DNA of 64,000 bases, from NCBI GenBank assembly GCA_903939735.1, contig CAJAIA010000035.1, positions 44,794 through 108,793 on the forward strand, in the 5' to 3' direction. The stretch comes from an uncultured Ignavibacteria bacterium (lineage in GTDB: Bacteria; Bacteroidota; Ignavibacteria; Kapaibacteriales; Kapaibacteriaceae). Below are positions 17,266 to 26,285 of the stretch, one piece after another. Within the stretch, counting starts at the first letter, position 1, and every line of letters begins with the position of its first letter. Made by a program: the position numbers and the translations under genes. Under the pieces are notes generated by a model. The model was given only the letters and a program-made list of their open reading frames with translations, had not been told where the DNA came from and searched no databases.

Positions 17266-18263
17266 AAAACATACTCCTTACGGGCATCGGCAATGCCCTC
17301 GTCGATCTCGAATATCGCGTCACCGACGCCGAGCTTGCCAGCTTCGGCGTGAACAAGGGTGCGATGACGCTCACCGAACCGTCACGTCAGCACGACATGA
17401 TACAAGCGCTCGGCGAGCGCGACGTGCATCGCTGCAGTGGCGGATCTGCTGCAAACACCATCATCGCATTTGCACAGTTTGGTGGAAGCGCAGCATACGC
17501 ATCGCTCTTGGGTGCTGATCACTTCGGCAACTTCTACGCATCAGAGTTCAAGGATCTAGGAATCGTGCTGAACGCCGAACAGGTGAGTGGTGCGACAACC
17601 GGATCGTGTCTGGTGCTGATTACACCGGACAGTGAGCGAACACTCAACACCACGCTCGCGATCAACACAGATTTCTCGCCGCGTCACGTGGACGAGAACC
17701 TGATCAAGGCCAGCGAGTGGGTATACATCGAAGGCTACAAGCTGACAGATGATAACGGCGCTGAAGCTGTGGACCATGCGCTCTTCTACGCCAAGAAGCA
17801 CAACACACGCGTTGCGATCAGCTGTTCTGATGGGTTCATCATCGATGTCTTCGGCGATCGACTCCGCTCGGTGCTGCAGCGTGCAGACCTCGTGTTCTGT
17901 AACGAACGCGAGGGAACAGGTCTAGCGCAAACCGATTCGGTACACGATGCATACAACTACCTCGTAGCGACGTATCCCAACGCCGTGCTTACAGCCGGAG
18001 CCGAGGGTTCGCGTGTGCGCTGGAACGGACTCGATGCGCAGATCCCTGCGTACAAGGTTCAGCCGGTGGATACCACCGGTGCAGGCGACATGTATGCTGG
18101 AGCCTTCCTGTATGGCGTGCTCCATCGTCATCATCCAGAGCATGCTGGTCGATTGGCATCCTATGCTTCAGCGCAAGTTGTTGCGCAGTATGGTGCCCGA
18201 CTCCGCGCGAGCCACATCGACGTACGTGATACGGTACTTGCTAACGCCACAACCATTGCATAG
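17262..18263 (+). CDS. PfkB-family sugar/nucleoside kinase (adenosine-kinase-like)
   Basis: This is a cytoplasmic ribokinase-fold kinase of 333 residues. The GTG start overlaps the ddl stop as GTGA. The substrate-side motif CSGGSAANT (about 58-66) and the C-terminal PfkB signature DTTGAGDMYAGAF (about 270-282), which carries the catalytic Asp and the anion hole, are both intact. The N-terminus GIGNALVDLEYRV and the overall layout resemble the adenosine kinase/sugar kinase group found in many Bacteroidota. The phosphoryl acceptor (adenosine, inosine or a sugar) cannot be decided from sequence alone. Confidence 0.9.
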   Translation: MKNILLTGIGNALVDLEYRVTDAELASFGVNKGAMTLTEPSRQHDMIQALGERDVHRCSGGSAANTIIAFAQFGGSAAYASLLGADHFGNFYASEFKDLGIVLNAEQVSGATTGSCLVLITPDSERTLNTTLAINTDFSPRHVDENLIKASEWVYIEGYKLTDDNGAEAVDHALFYAKKHNTRVAISCSDGFIIDVFGDRLRSVLQRADLVFCNEREGTGLAQTDSVHDAYNYLVATYPNAVLTAGAEGSRVRWNGLDAQIPAYKVQPVDTTGAGDMYAGAFLYGVLHRHHPEHAGRLASYASAQVVAQYGARLRASHIDVRDTVLANATTIA

Positions 18264-18272
18264 GTAACCCCC

Positions 18273-19619
18273 GTGGTCCGCTGTCGACATGCGCTTCTCA
18301 GTGTTGTGCTCTTCGTCCTGATAGCACCTGTGCTTTCAGCGCAGAGTGGTATGACGTACGATGAATTTGCGCGGCGCCTTACGCCTTACTTTGCGGAAGA
18401 GCTCATTCAAGACATACGTCCAGCACTTCCACAGGGCTCGGCGTATCGCATCTGGGGATGGGACGTCGGTGATTTCAGCGGCGACGGTAATTACGACCTC
18501 GCCATTTCGGTGAACGTCCTCGGCACGCGCAAGCGCGAAAACTTCGTCTACCTCTTCGTCGACACAGAGGGGTTCCTCGTGAACATCGGGAAGCTTCCGT
18601 TCGCCTACATCGATCTTCCCCTTGAGGTTGGTGTTGTTGTTAAGGAGCAGACCTGCTACATCACACAGAAACGACGAAGCGACGATTGGATGATTCGCGG
18701 ATATCGCTTTGGCGAAGGAAGCATCGTGCTCGTTGATGAGTTCGTGAGTGATCGTGTTGAGTCGTTCGGACATGAGACGTTTCGGTCGTACCAGACCCTT
18801 GAGACGCAGGAACGGTTTATCACCAACGATGGCGATCTGGCCTTTGCCACCGACTATGGTGTGATTCCGGCATACAGTCGCGGACGTCAGGTGTACGCCG
18901 GATATGTCCCTGAAATTGCTGCTTCGCGCATCAAGCATGTGGTCAATGGAGCGTTCTGGTGGACTGATGAGCGGGACGCGTCACTCCGAGCACGGGTGGT
19001 CTACGACAACGATTACCTGTATTTCCGGGTAACAGTCCAGGATTCGACCATTATTACCGGTTGGTGCGACACCTGTGCGGCCGACCGACTCGATATTTGG
19101 TTTGACGTGACGCCGGCCGACGAACTCGGTGGATCGAGGTATATCCAGAACATCAAACGGTCGACCATCACCCCACGGTCTAGCACCGATAGTGGGTTGT
19201 TCGCCTTCTCAATTCAGATTGGTGACTTTGGAGACCGACGGCCCACGATCAAGGTCAAAACAACCGATGATCTCGACCCGGCGCAGGACTCCGCCGTGCA
19301 GCGTGTTCGCGTTGTAACTGCTCCACGCACAGGGGGTTACGTCGTTAAGGTCCGCATCCCATTTGTCCTGCTCGGCTATGAACGCGCACCCGTCGAGGAC
19401 CAATCGATCACCGAGTTTGGGTGCACAATTGCCCTCTACGACGTCGACAATGAATTCCGACCAGACGAGACAAGTGTGGTCGCTACCAGCCCCATTCAAC
19501 CACTCAATCCGGCGACCTACGGAGCTATCCAATTCATCCCCGACGGGGGCTGGTATGGAGAAACCGTGAACATCTACACGGAATCTGTGCTCGGATCACT
19601 CCGAGAATTGGGTTTTTAG
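18273..19619 (+). CDS. Secreted protein with CBM9/DOMON-like C-terminal domain
   Basis: I recognise no specific family for the whole protein. It starts with GTG, nine bases after the PfkB gene, and the first 23 residues form a signal peptide (MVRCRHALLSVVLFVLIAPVLSAQ). The region near residue 65 (WGWDVGDFSGDGNYDLAISV) resembles an FG-GAP-type calcium-binding blade. Residues about 215-440 resemble the carbohydrate-binding module 9 / DOMON-like sandwich seen in secreted Bacteroidota enzymes (YDNDYLYFRVTVQD ... RLDIWFDVTP). No catalytic domain and no T9SS tail is visible, so it is probably periplasmic or outer-membrane-associated. A ligand-binding role is inference. Confidence 0.65.
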   Translation: MVRCRHALLSVVLFVLIAPVLSAQSGMTYDEFARRLTPYFAEELIQDIRPALPQGSAYRIWGWDVGDFSGDGNYDLAISVNVLGTRKRENFVYLFVDTEGFLVNIGKLPFAYIDLPLEVGVVVKEQTCYITQKRRSDDWMIRGYRFGEGSIVLVDEFVSDRVESFGHETFRSYQTLETQERFITNDGDLAFATDYGVIPAYSRGRQVYAGYVPEIAASRIKHVVNGAFWWTDERDASLRARVVYDNDYLYFRVTVQDSTIITGWCDTCAADRLDIWFDVTPADELGGSRYIQNIKRSTITPRSSTDSGLFAFSIQIGDFGDRRPTIKVKTTDDLDPAQDSAVQRVRVVTAPRTGGYVVKVRIPFVLLGYERAPVEDQSITEFGCTIALYDVDNEFRPDETSVVATSPIQPLNPATYGAIQFIPDGGWYGETVNIYTESVLGSLRELGF

Positions 19620-19640
19620 CCCATATACGAGCTATTTTTG
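19608..19640 (+). promoter_or_regulatory. Promoter of the F-ATPase operon
   Basis: TATTTTTG at 19633-19640 matches the Bacteroidota -7 consensus TAnnTTTG. A TTG at 19608-19610 is 22 bases upstream, slightly longer than ideal for the -33 element. Predicted transcription would begin near 19645, giving a leader of about 20 bases before the ATG at 19665. Confidence 0.55.
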
Positions 19641-19664
19641 CGCGCCATCAACGTTGGCTCTACC

Positions 19665-19904
19665 ATGCATCAACGCGAGTCGGTAATGCAACAACTCGCA
19701 CCCTATCTCACACTTGGGGTGCAGCTTGCCGCGGCGGTGTGTGTGAGTGCTGGAGTTGGATGGTGGATTGATGAAACATTTAGCACACAACCATGGGTGC
19801 TCCTTGGTGGTGTGGTGGTGGGATCAATTGTTGGACTGGTGCAGTTTTTTCGAGTTGTCGCACAACTCGGCAAGCGTGCACAGCGAGACGATCAAGCAAC
19901 CTGA
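19665..19904 (+). CDS. AtpZ/AtpI-like membrane protein of the ATP synthase cluster
   Basis: This small integral membrane protein (79 residues from ATG 19665) has two hydrophobic helices (about LGVQLAAAVCVSAGVGWWI and WVLLGGVVVGSIVGLVQFF) linked by a short polar loop, and a basic tail. That is the layout of AtpZ/AtpI proteins encoded at the head of atp operons and linked to assembly of the c-ring or to Mg2+ uptake. The ORF-track start (TTG 19638) overlaps the promoter; ATG 19686 is another possible start. It is the first gene after the TATTTTTG promoter. Confidence 0.75.
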   Translation: MHQRESVMQQLAPYLTLGVQLAAAVCVSAGVGWWIDETFSTQPWVLLGGVVVGSIVGLVQFFRVVAQLGKRAQRDDQAT

Positions 19905-19925
19905 TGATTGGGAGAATGTAACGGC

Positions 19926-20300
19926 GTGGAAACAGCTGGGCCCTTGGTGGCAGTCCTAACAGCGTTGGGGATCTGTGTGATCAACACAGCGCTCGGATGG
20001 ATTGTATCACGTTTGGCGTTCGGCAAGGACCTCAACGCTTTTCTCGCAATGATCTTCGGTAGTCTTGGTGTTCGCTCGATCATCGTGATGGTGAGCGCAT
20101 GGTTCTGTCTGAGCGTTGTCAACATGCATCAAGTTGCATTCTCGTTAACGTTCGCGATTTCGTGCTTTGTGTTTCTCCTCGCGGAGATCTTTTTTTTTCA
20201 TCGGTCGTACGAGAACGCCAAGCGGCAATCACGCAGACCGGTGACGGATCTCTTGAAAAAAAAAACCTCTGACCTGATGTTGGTACCCGTATACCCATGA
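19926..20300 (+). CDS. Hypothetical membrane protein of the atp operon
   Basis: The 124-residue protein has about four hydrophobic segments and lies between the atpZ-like gene and atpB. That is the position where many bacteria encode AtpI, AtpR or other accessory proteins. I prefer the GTG at 19926 (GGGAG upstream) to the TTG at 19908. The gene contains two long homopolymer runs, T9 (20190-20198, coding FFF) and A10 (20256-20265, coding KKK), which could cause polymerase or ribosome slippage. Its last codons overlap the atpB start as ATGA. Function unknown; an accessory role in ATP synthase assembly is inferred from position only. Confidence 0.65.
   Translation: METAGPLVAVLTALGICVINTALGWIVSRLAFGKDLNAFLAMIFGSLGVRSIIVMVSAWFCLSVVNMHQVAFSLTFAISCFVFLLAEIFFFHRSYENAKRQSRRPVTDLLKKKTSDLMLVPVYP
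20190..20265 (+). repeat. Pair of long homopolymer tracts (T9 and A10)
   Basis: Nine consecutive T (20190-20198) and ten consecutive A (20256-20265) lie 57 bases apart within the small membrane gene before atpB. Tracts of this length are prone to slippage. A shift in the A10 run would change or truncate the C-terminus and could uncouple the ATGA overlap with atpB. Confidence 0.9.
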
Positions 20301-21328
20301 GCAATTCCGCGACCGCACAATCCGACTCTCTTCAGCATGCCCAACAAGGGCATGGCGCTGATGCCCATGCTAATCCAGAAGGAAGTGAGGTCTTTACCAC
20401 GCTTCTCAACTCGCTTGGTGACCACCACGAGTTGAACATCTTCTTCGGACACTACAAGATCCTCCCTGTGATGCTTGTAGACGACAACGGATTCCATGTG
20501 TATCCGAACGTTGATGCCATGGAGCAGGCTGGCGTGTACACGATGCACCACCCGGAGCATGCTCATCACATAGTAACAACGGCAACAGGAGCCAGCCCAA
20601 AGCTTGATCTGTCGATCACAAACTTCGTTGCCTATGAGTTCATCGCAATTCTGATTGCGACGATTGTCTTTGGTATCGCACGTGGTCGCTACATCAAGAA
20701 CGCACTCCAGGCACCGAAGGGTCTCCAGAACGTTGTTGAGTCACTCGTACTCTACGTCCGCGACGAAATCGTACGTCCAAACGTGGGCACTGATAAGCGT
20801 GCGCATCGTTTGATGCCGTACATCTTGGGCATCTTCTTCTTTGTTCTGACGCTCAATCTTGTTGGACTTATGCCGGGTTGCCACGCGGCTACCGGTGCAT
20901 TGGGCGTAACGGCTGCACTCGCACTCACAACGTTCATCGTGGTGAACTTTGTGGCCATCAAGGATGCTGGTATCAAGTCGTGGCTGCACCACTTGTTGGG
21001 TGGCGCGCCGTGGTACATGTTCCCAATCATGGTTCCGATCGAACTCATCTCGCTCTTCACAAAGCCGTTCGCGTTGATGATTCGTTTGTTCGCCAACATG
21101 ACGGCTGGTCACATCGTATTGATGTCGCTGGTGGGTCTGATCTTCTTCTTCAAGAGCTGGATGGTTACGCCGGTGAGCGTTGCGTTCTCCGTATTCATCT
21201 ACCTGCTTGAACTTCTAGTGGCCTTCCTTCAGGCCTACATCTTCGCAATGCTCGCATCAGTGTTCGTTGGACTCGCGCTTGGTGATCATGCAAAGGACGA
21301 TCATCACGGCGATGCACACGCGCACTAA
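20297..21328 (+). CDS. atpB: ATP synthase F0 subunit a
   Basis: This is the proton-channel subunit of the membrane sector. The 343-residue protein has an unusually long His-rich N-terminal region (about 120 residues before the first membrane helix) and five to six membrane segments. The essential arginine, Arg263, lies in KPFALMIRLFANMTAGH. The C-terminus is again His/Asp-rich (DHAKDDHHGDAHAH). The start overlaps the previous stop (ATGA). The long N-terminal extension is typical of Bacteroidota/Chlorobi subunit a. Confidence 0.95.
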   Translation: MSNSATAQSDSLQHAQQGHGADAHANPEGSEVFTTLLNSLGDHHELNIFFGHYKILPVMLVDDNGFHVYPNVDAMEQAGVYTMHHPEHAHHIVTTATGASPKLDLSITNFVAYEFIAILIATIVFGIARGRYIKNALQAPKGLQNVVESLVLYVRDEIVRPNVGTDKRAHRLMPYILGIFFFVLTLNLVGLMPGCHAATGALGVTAALALTTFIVVNFVAIKDAGIKSWLHHLLGGAPWYMFPIMVPIELISLFTKPFALMIRLFANMTAGHIVLMSLVGLIFFFKSWMVTPVSVAFSVFIYLLELLVAFLQAYIFAMLASVFVGLALGDHAKDDHHGDAHAH

Positions 21329-21385
21329 CGTGTTCACAGATTTTCGAAACCAATTCACATTCACATCATCTCGGAGGTTTACACA

Positions 21386-21616
21386 ATGGAAGCAGTCGCA
21401 TTTGCATGGCTTTCTGCAGGTCTTGGTGTTGGCGTAACAGTATTCGGCGTAGGTACAGGTATCGGTCGTCTTGCGGCCGCTGCTCTTGAAGCCTCAAGCC
21501 GTCAGCCAGAAAACGCTGGTGACATCCGTACAACGATGATCATCGGTGCAGCTCTTATCGAAGGTGTTGCACTTCTCGCAGGCGTTATCTGTATTCTTCT
21601 CGCTGTGAAGAGCTAA
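21386..21616 (+). CDS. atpE: ATP synthase F0 subunit c
   Basis: This is the proteolipid of the rotor ring. The 76-residue hairpin protein has a glycine-rich first helix (GVGVTVFGVGTGIG), the polar loop RQPE (39-42) that contacts gamma/epsilon, and the ion-binding Glu59 in ALIEGVALL. The first helix lacks the Gln that marks Na+-binding c subunits, so proton coupling is likely. A strong Shine-Dalgarno (CGGAGG) precedes the ATG. A structured intercistronic region follows. Confidence 0.96.
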   Translation: MEAVAFAWLSAGLGVGVTVFGVGTGIGRLAAAALEASSRQPENAGDIRTTMIIGAALIEGVALLAGVICILLAVKS

Positions 21617-21631
21617 CACAACGACGATTAT

Positions 21632-21705
21632 CGACCCCGCATGTCGGGGTCGGTCGTAGGGTTCTCACACGCTGAAGCTCTACGACCGATGTGTGGTCTC
21701 CACAC
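21632..21705 (+). promoter_or_regulatory. Three consecutive hairpins between atpE and atpF
   Basis: The 139-base gap between atpE and atpF holds CGACCCCG/CGGGGTCG (21632-21652), CGGTCGTAG/CTACGACCG (21651-21659 with 21680-21688) and GTGTGG/CCACAC (21691-21705), all perfect stems. None has a following T run, so simple termination is not indicated. An mRNA-processing or stability element that raises expression of subunit c over subunit b is a reasonable inference. Confidence 0.65.
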
Positions 21706-21755
21706 GTCGAATGATTCACGACGTCCTTCCTTCACTCTGTAATTCTCGTCCTGCC

Positions 21756-22250
21756 ATGCCTTCATTTCTTGAGATGAGCCCGGGTCTGATCATTTGGACC
21801 CTTGTCAACTTCTCCATCTTCGTGTTCATCATCGCGAAGTTCTTCTACAAGCCAATGCGCGCTGGTCTTGAAGCACGCGAACAAACGATTGCCAACGCAA
21901 TCGCGAATGCTGAGAAGGCTAATGCTGAAGCAGTGAAGATCCTTGCCGAAAGCAAGGAGCGTATCGCTGGTGCGCAGCAGGAGATGATGGCAATCGTACG
22001 TGAAGGCAAGGCACAAGCAGAGGCAATGGTGCGCAAGGCTGGGGACGATGCCGAAGCAGTGAAGCAGCAGAAGCTTGTTGAGTCGCAGCGCGAGATCGAG
22101 CGCCAGAAGGACGAGGCTATCAAGCAACTCCGCGCTGAAGTAGCAACACTCGTTGTGGATGCAACAGAGAAGCTTCTCGGCCGCAATCTCCAGGGCGACG
22201 ATCACAAGCGCATCGTCGAAGGTTACGTCAACGAACTCTCGAAGAACTAA
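21756..22250 (+). CDS. atpF: ATP synthase F0 subunit b
   Basis: This is the peripheral stalk subunit. I set the start at ATG 21756 (MPSFLEMSPGLIIW), because the 21 residues before it in the ORF track lie in the structured leader and are unlike the family. The 164-residue protein has one N-terminal membrane helix (about 10-28) followed by a long charged, Ala/Glu/Lys-rich helix (KANAEAVKILAESKERIAGA) that forms the coiled stalk. It is immediately followed by atpH. Confidence 0.93.
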   Translation: MPSFLEMSPGLIIWTLVNFSIFVFIIAKFFYKPMRAGLEAREQTIANAIANAEKANAEAVKILAESKERIAGAQQEMMAIVREGKAQAEAMVRKAGDDAEAVKQQKLVESQREIERQKDEAIKQLRAEVATLVVDATEKLLGRNLQGDDHKRIVEGYVNELSKN

Positions 22251-22790
22251 ATGTCAACTCTGAAGATTGCACGCCGTTACGCGAAGTCAGTACTCGAAAC
22301 GGCGATCGAACATAAGATCGAGGATGTTGTTGCGCAGGATCTCGCATCGATCGACGCGTTGGGCGCATCGTCGGCAGACTTCCGCGCAATGATGCGGAGT
22401 CCGATCATTGACGCTGATGTGAAGATCTCCGTGCTGAAGGAAGCGCTGAGTTCATCTGTCCATACGTTGACGATGGAATTCCTGAAGCTGATCATCACCA
22501 AGGGTCGTGGCGATCTCTGGCGCGAAATCGCGATGGAGTACCGCGCATTGTTGGACAATCGCAAGAACATCGAACGTGTTCGCATTACATCGGCCGTTGA
22601 GATGGGCGCCCCAGAGCGCTCGCAACTCGAGTCGGCGTTGAGCGCACGACTAAAGAAAACTATCCTGGCAACGTACGACACTGATCCAACCATCCTTGGT
22701 GGTGCGGTGGTCCGTGTTGGTGATCAGGTGCTTGATGGATCGATTCGCCATCAGCTGCATGTCCTCAAGGACAAGCTGGCTGTAGCGTAA
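22251..22790 (+). CDS. atpH: ATP synthase F1 subunit delta
   Basis: This subunit links the stalk to the top of the F1 head. The 179-residue protein begins directly after the atpF stop (TAAATG). It shows the family N-terminus (KIARRYAKSVLETAIE) and the conserved C-terminal motif region ILGGAVVRVGDQVLDGSIRHQL. Length and position between atpF and atpA are canonical. Confidence 0.94.
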   Translation: MSTLKIARRYAKSVLETAIEHKIEDVVAQDLASIDALGASSADFRAMMRSPIIDADVKISVLKEALSSSVHTLTMEFLKLIITKGRGDLWREIAMEYRALLDNRKNIERVRITSAVEMGAPERSQLESALSARLKKTILATYDTDPTILGGAVVRVGDQVLDGSIRHQLHVLKDKLAVA

Positions 22791-22833
22791 TCACACACTT
22801 ACGACGTGAACAAACTCTAAAGGATTCAATCGC

Positions 22834-24384
22834 ATGTCTGAAGTTCGTCCAGATGAAATCTCCGCGATTCTTCGTCGCCAGTTGACGGGATTCGAAAAGG
22901 AGACGGATGTATATGAAGTGGGTACCGTCCTCCAAATCGGTGACGGTGTAGCGCGTGTGTATGGTCTCACAAACGTGATGGCCTCTGAGCTCGTGGAGTT
23001 CCCGAATGGCGTCGTTGGCATGGTTCTCAACCTTGAAGAGGACAATGTTGGTTGCGTGTTGTTCGGTGATGACTCACTTGTGAAGGAAGGCGATCAAGCA
23101 CGCCGCACGGGCCGCATTGCGTCGGTACCGGTTGGTGAAGGCCTGATCGGTCGCGTTGTTGATCCGCTCGGTCGTCCGATCGACGGCAAGGGTCCGATCA
23201 AGGAGTCGAAGTTCTATCCGATTGAGCGCAAGGCTCTCGGTGTGATCGATCGCCAGCCAGTTACGCAGCCGCTGCAAACGGGTATCAAGGCGATTGACTC
23301 GCTCATTCCAATCGGTCGCGGTCAGCGTGAGTTGATCATTGGTGACCGTCAGACAGGTAAGACGGTTGTTGCACTTGATGCAATCATCAACCAAAAGTAC
23401 ACGCACACACCAGAGGCAGCAGCGCAGGGTATCGAACCTGTGTACTGTATCTACGTTGCGATCGGACAAAAGGGCTCGACTGTCGCTAACGTGGTATCGA
23501 CGCTCGAGAAGTACGGTGCTATGGCGTACACAACAGTTGTGAGCGCTTCTGCATCCGACCCAGCACCACTCCAGTTCATCGCGCCATATTCTGGCTGCTC
23601 GATGGGCGAGTACTTCCGTGATTCAGGTCGTCACGCACTCGTGGTGTATGATGATCTTTCCAAGCAAGCTGCGTCGTACCGTCAGGTGTCGCTCCTTCTG
23701 CGCCGTCCGCCAGGACGTGAAGCGTATCCGGGCGACGTGTTCTATCTCCACTCACGTCTGCTGGAACGCGCTGCAAAGCTCAGCGATGCGCTCGGCGGCG
23801 GGTCGCTCACAGCACTTCCTGTGATTGAAACGCAAGCTGGTGACGTATCTGCATACATCCCGACGAACGTGATCTCTATCACCGACGGTCAGATCTACCT
23901 CGAGCCAAGCTTGTTCAACGCTGGTGTTCGTCCAGCTCTGAACGTTGGTATCTCGGTGTCACGTGTGGGTGGTAACGCTCAGATCAAGGCGATGAAGAAG
24001 GTGTCTGGTCCACTCAAGCTCGACCTTGCGCAATACCGTGCGCTTGAGGCATTTGCTCGTTTCGGATCTGACCTCGATAAGACAACACTTCAGCAGCTCC
24101 GCCGCGGCGCACGTCTGCTGGAAGTGATGAAGCAGCCACAGTACTCACCAGTTCCGGTCGAAGATCAGATCGTTGTGATCTATGCAGCTTCAACTGGTTT
24201 CATGGATGAGTTGCCAGTGGAAAGCATCAAGAAGTACGAAACAGAGTTGCTTGAGTTCGTGCACGCTGGCCATGCGAACATCATCGAAGGCTTGCGCACA
24301 CAGAAGGCACTCACAGACGACATCGTTGCAAATCTCAACGCTGCATTGAAGAGCTTTACTGAGCGCTTCGCTGCTGCACTCTAA
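22834..24384 (+). CDS. atpA: ATP synthase F1 subunit alpha
   Basis: This is the regulatory nucleotide-binding subunit of the F1 head. The 516-residue protein has the P-loop GDRQTGKT (170-177), the ATPase alpha/beta signature region late in the domain, and a complete C-terminal helical domain. A good Shine-Dalgarno (AAAGGA) lies before the ATG. Downstream the expected atpG is displaced by hldD. The catalytic beta subunit (atpD) and epsilon (atpC) are not in the window and must be encoded elsewhere. Confidence 0.97.
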   Translation: MSEVRPDEISAILRRQLTGFEKETDVYEVGTVLQIGDGVARVYGLTNVMASELVEFPNGVVGMVLNLEEDNVGCVLFGDDSLVKEGDQARRTGRIASVPVGEGLIGRVVDPLGRPIDGKGPIKESKFYPIERKALGVIDRQPVTQPLQTGIKAIDSLIPIGRGQRELIIGDRQTGKTVVALDAIINQKYTHTPEAAAQGIEPVYCIYVAIGQKGSTVANVVSTLEKYGAMAYTTVVSASASDPAPLQFIAPYSGCSMGEYFRDSGRHALVVYDDLSKQAASYRQVSLLLRRPPGREAYPGDVFYLHSRLLERAAKLSDALGGGSLTALPVIETQAGDVSAYIPTNVISITDGQIYLEPSLFNAGVRPALNVGISVSRVGGNAQIKAMKKVSGPLKLDLAQYRALEAFARFGSDLDKTTLQQLRRGARLLEVMKQPQYSPVPVEDQIVVIYAASTGFMDELPVESIKKYETELLEFVHAGHANIIEGLRTQKALTDDIVANLNAALKSFTERFAAAL

Positions 24385-24398
24385 ATCCAGGAAACGCA

Positions 24399-25361
24399 AT
24401 GATCATCCTTACTGGCGGGGCAGGCTTCATCGGAAGCTGCATGTTGGCATCGCTCAATGCCGCCGGACGCGAGGATGTACTTGTTGTGGATTCGCTTGGA
24501 ACGGGAAGCAAGTGGAAGAATCTTGTGGACCGATCGTTCATTGGCATTGTTAGCAAGCAGGAATTCAGGGATATGATGGCCGTTGGCGACGTCGATGACG
24601 ACGTCGAGGCCATCATCCACTTGGGCGCATGTTCGTCGACAACGGAAACGGATGCCGACTATCTGTACGATAACAACTACCGCTACAGCGTTGATGTAGC
24701 GGAGTTCGCAGCAGAAGTCGGTGCACGATTCATCTACGCGAGCAGCGCTGCTACCTACGGTGATGGATTGCGTGGGTACGCCGACACATCAACAGATCTA
24801 CGTCCGTTGAACATGTATGGCTACTCGAAGCATCTGTTTGATCAGTGGGTGCGGAATCATGGATACGATGCGTCATGCGTCGGACTCAAGTTCTTCAACG
24901 TGTTTGGTCCGAACGAGTACCACAAGGGTGCAATGGCCAGCATGGTATCGAAGGCCGTTACGCAGATCGCCGAAACAGGATCTGTAACGCTGTTTTCGAG
25001 CACTGATCAACGGTTCGGTGATGGCGGACAGATGCGCGACTTCATTTACGTGAAGGACGTGTGCGATGTGATGATGAAGCTCCTTGATCGGCACGACGTC
25101 AATGGTGTTCTCAATCTGGGAACCGGCGTTGCGCGATCATGGAACGACTTGATGCTGGCTGTGTTTGCAGCCATGGATCGCACACCGCAGATCTCATACA
25201 TCGATATGCCGGACGGTCTCGCCAAGCAGTATCAGAACTACACCCAAGCAGATATGTCAACGCTGCAGGCAGCAATGCCCGACGTTGCCTTTGGATCCCT
25301 CGAAGAAACTGTTGCTGACTATGTCCGAGGATACCTCCTCAAGGACTGGCCGTATTTGTGA
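24399..25361 (+). CDS. hldD: ADP-L-glycero-D-manno-heptose 6-epimerase
   Basis: This cytoplasmic short-chain dehydrogenase-fold epimerase completes ADP-heptose for the LPS inner core. The 320-residue protein has the NADP-binding GGAGFIGS (6-13), the family motif HLGACSSTTETD, the catalytic YGYSK, and FNVFGPNEYHKGAMAS, which is typical of HldD/RfaD rather than GalE. It starts 14 bases after atpA and ends 29 bases before atpG, so it is inserted within the ATP synthase operon in the same direction. No other heptose gene is in the window. Confidence 0.93.
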   Translation: MIILTGGAGFIGSCMLASLNAAGREDVLVVDSLGTGSKWKNLVDRSFIGIVSKQEFRDMMAVGDVDDDVEAIIHLGACSSTTETDADYLYDNNYRYSVDVAEFAAEVGARFIYASSAATYGDGLRGYADTSTDLRPLNMYGYSKHLFDQWVRNHGYDASCVGLKFFNVFGPNEYHKGAMASMVSKAVTQIAETGSVTLFSSTDQRFGDGGQMRDFIYVKDVCDVMMKLLDRHDVNGVLNLGTGVARSWNDLMLAVFAAMDRTPQISYIDMPDGLAKQYQNYTQADMSTLQAAMPDVAFGSLEETVADYVRGYLLKDWPYL

Positions 25362-25390
25362 ACCTCAATTGACGAGAACGGAAGATTTGG

Positions 25391-26272
25391 ATGGCAACAC
25401 TACGCGAAACACGGGACCGCATTACGTCGGTTAAGAACACGTCGAAGATCACCCAAGCGATGAGCATGGTGGCAACGGCAAAGCTGCGTCGTGCGCAGGA
25501 TGCGATCACGGCTGCACGCCCGTTCGCGCAACAAGTCCAGAAGATTCTGGGCAACCTTGCCATGGCCGACAGTGAGTTCGTGCATCCGTTCTTCGAAACA
25601 CGCAAGACCGTGAGCTCGATTGCCATCGTCGCGGTTTCGTCTGATCGTGGTTTGTGCGGTGCGTTCAACACGAACATGTTGCGCGTTCTTTCGGCTCGTA
25701 TTGCTTCGCTTCAGGAAGAGTATCCTGGTGTCACGATCAACGTTATCCCTGTTGGAAAGCGCTCGGTCAATGCAGCAAAGAAAGCGCCGCAACCGGTCGT
25801 GCAGGAATTCAACGATGTGTTCGGAAAGCTCAGCTACGATACGGCCGTCGATATTGCCGATCTCGTTTCGAACGGCTTCCTGATGCAGAACTTCGACCGT
25901 GTCGAGATCGTCTACAACGAGTTCGTTACGGTGATGCGCCAGGAAGTGCGCACGATGCAACTCCTGCCAATCGTTCCCGATGCATCTGCGCAATCGACGA
26001 AGCAGTCGGTTGACTACATCTTCGAACCATCACGCGCCGACATTCTCGATACGCTGCTTCCGATGTATATCAAGCTGCAAGTATGGCGCACATTGCTCGA
26101 CTCAAATGCTGCGGAACATGCGGCACGTCGTATGGCAATGGAGAACGCTACAACCAACGCTCGCGATCTTATCAAGTCGCTCCAGCTGATCTATAACCGT
26201 GAACGCCAAGCAGCGATCACAAAGGAGATGTTGGAAATCGTTGGTGGTGCAGAGGCACTCTCGAGTAACTAA
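25391..26272 (+). CDS. atpG: ATP synthase F1 subunit gamma
   Basis: This is the central rotor shaft. The 293-residue protein has the family N-terminus (MATLRETRDRITSVKNTSKITQAMSMVA, with the conserved helix), the SSDRGLCGAFNTN motif in the middle and the conserved C-terminal helix MENATTNARDLIKSLQLIYNRERQAAITKE. It is separated from the other atp genes by hldD. The next gene starts 13 bases after its stop, so the operon likely continues. Confidence 0.96.
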   Translation: MATLRETRDRITSVKNTSKITQAMSMVATAKLRRAQDAITAARPFAQQVQKILGNLAMADSEFVHPFFETRKTVSSIAIVAVSSDRGLCGAFNTNMLRVLSARIASLQEEYPGVTINVIPVGKRSVNAAKKAPQPVVQEFNDVFGKLSYDTAVDIADLVSNGFLMQNFDRVEIVYNEFVTVMRQEVRTMQLLPIVPDASAQSTKQSVDYIFEPSRADILDTLLPMYIKLQVWRTLLDSNAAEHAARRMAMENATTNARDLIKSLQLIYNRERQAAITKEMLEIVGGAEALSSN

Positions 26273-26285
26273 CACGAGTACTGGG

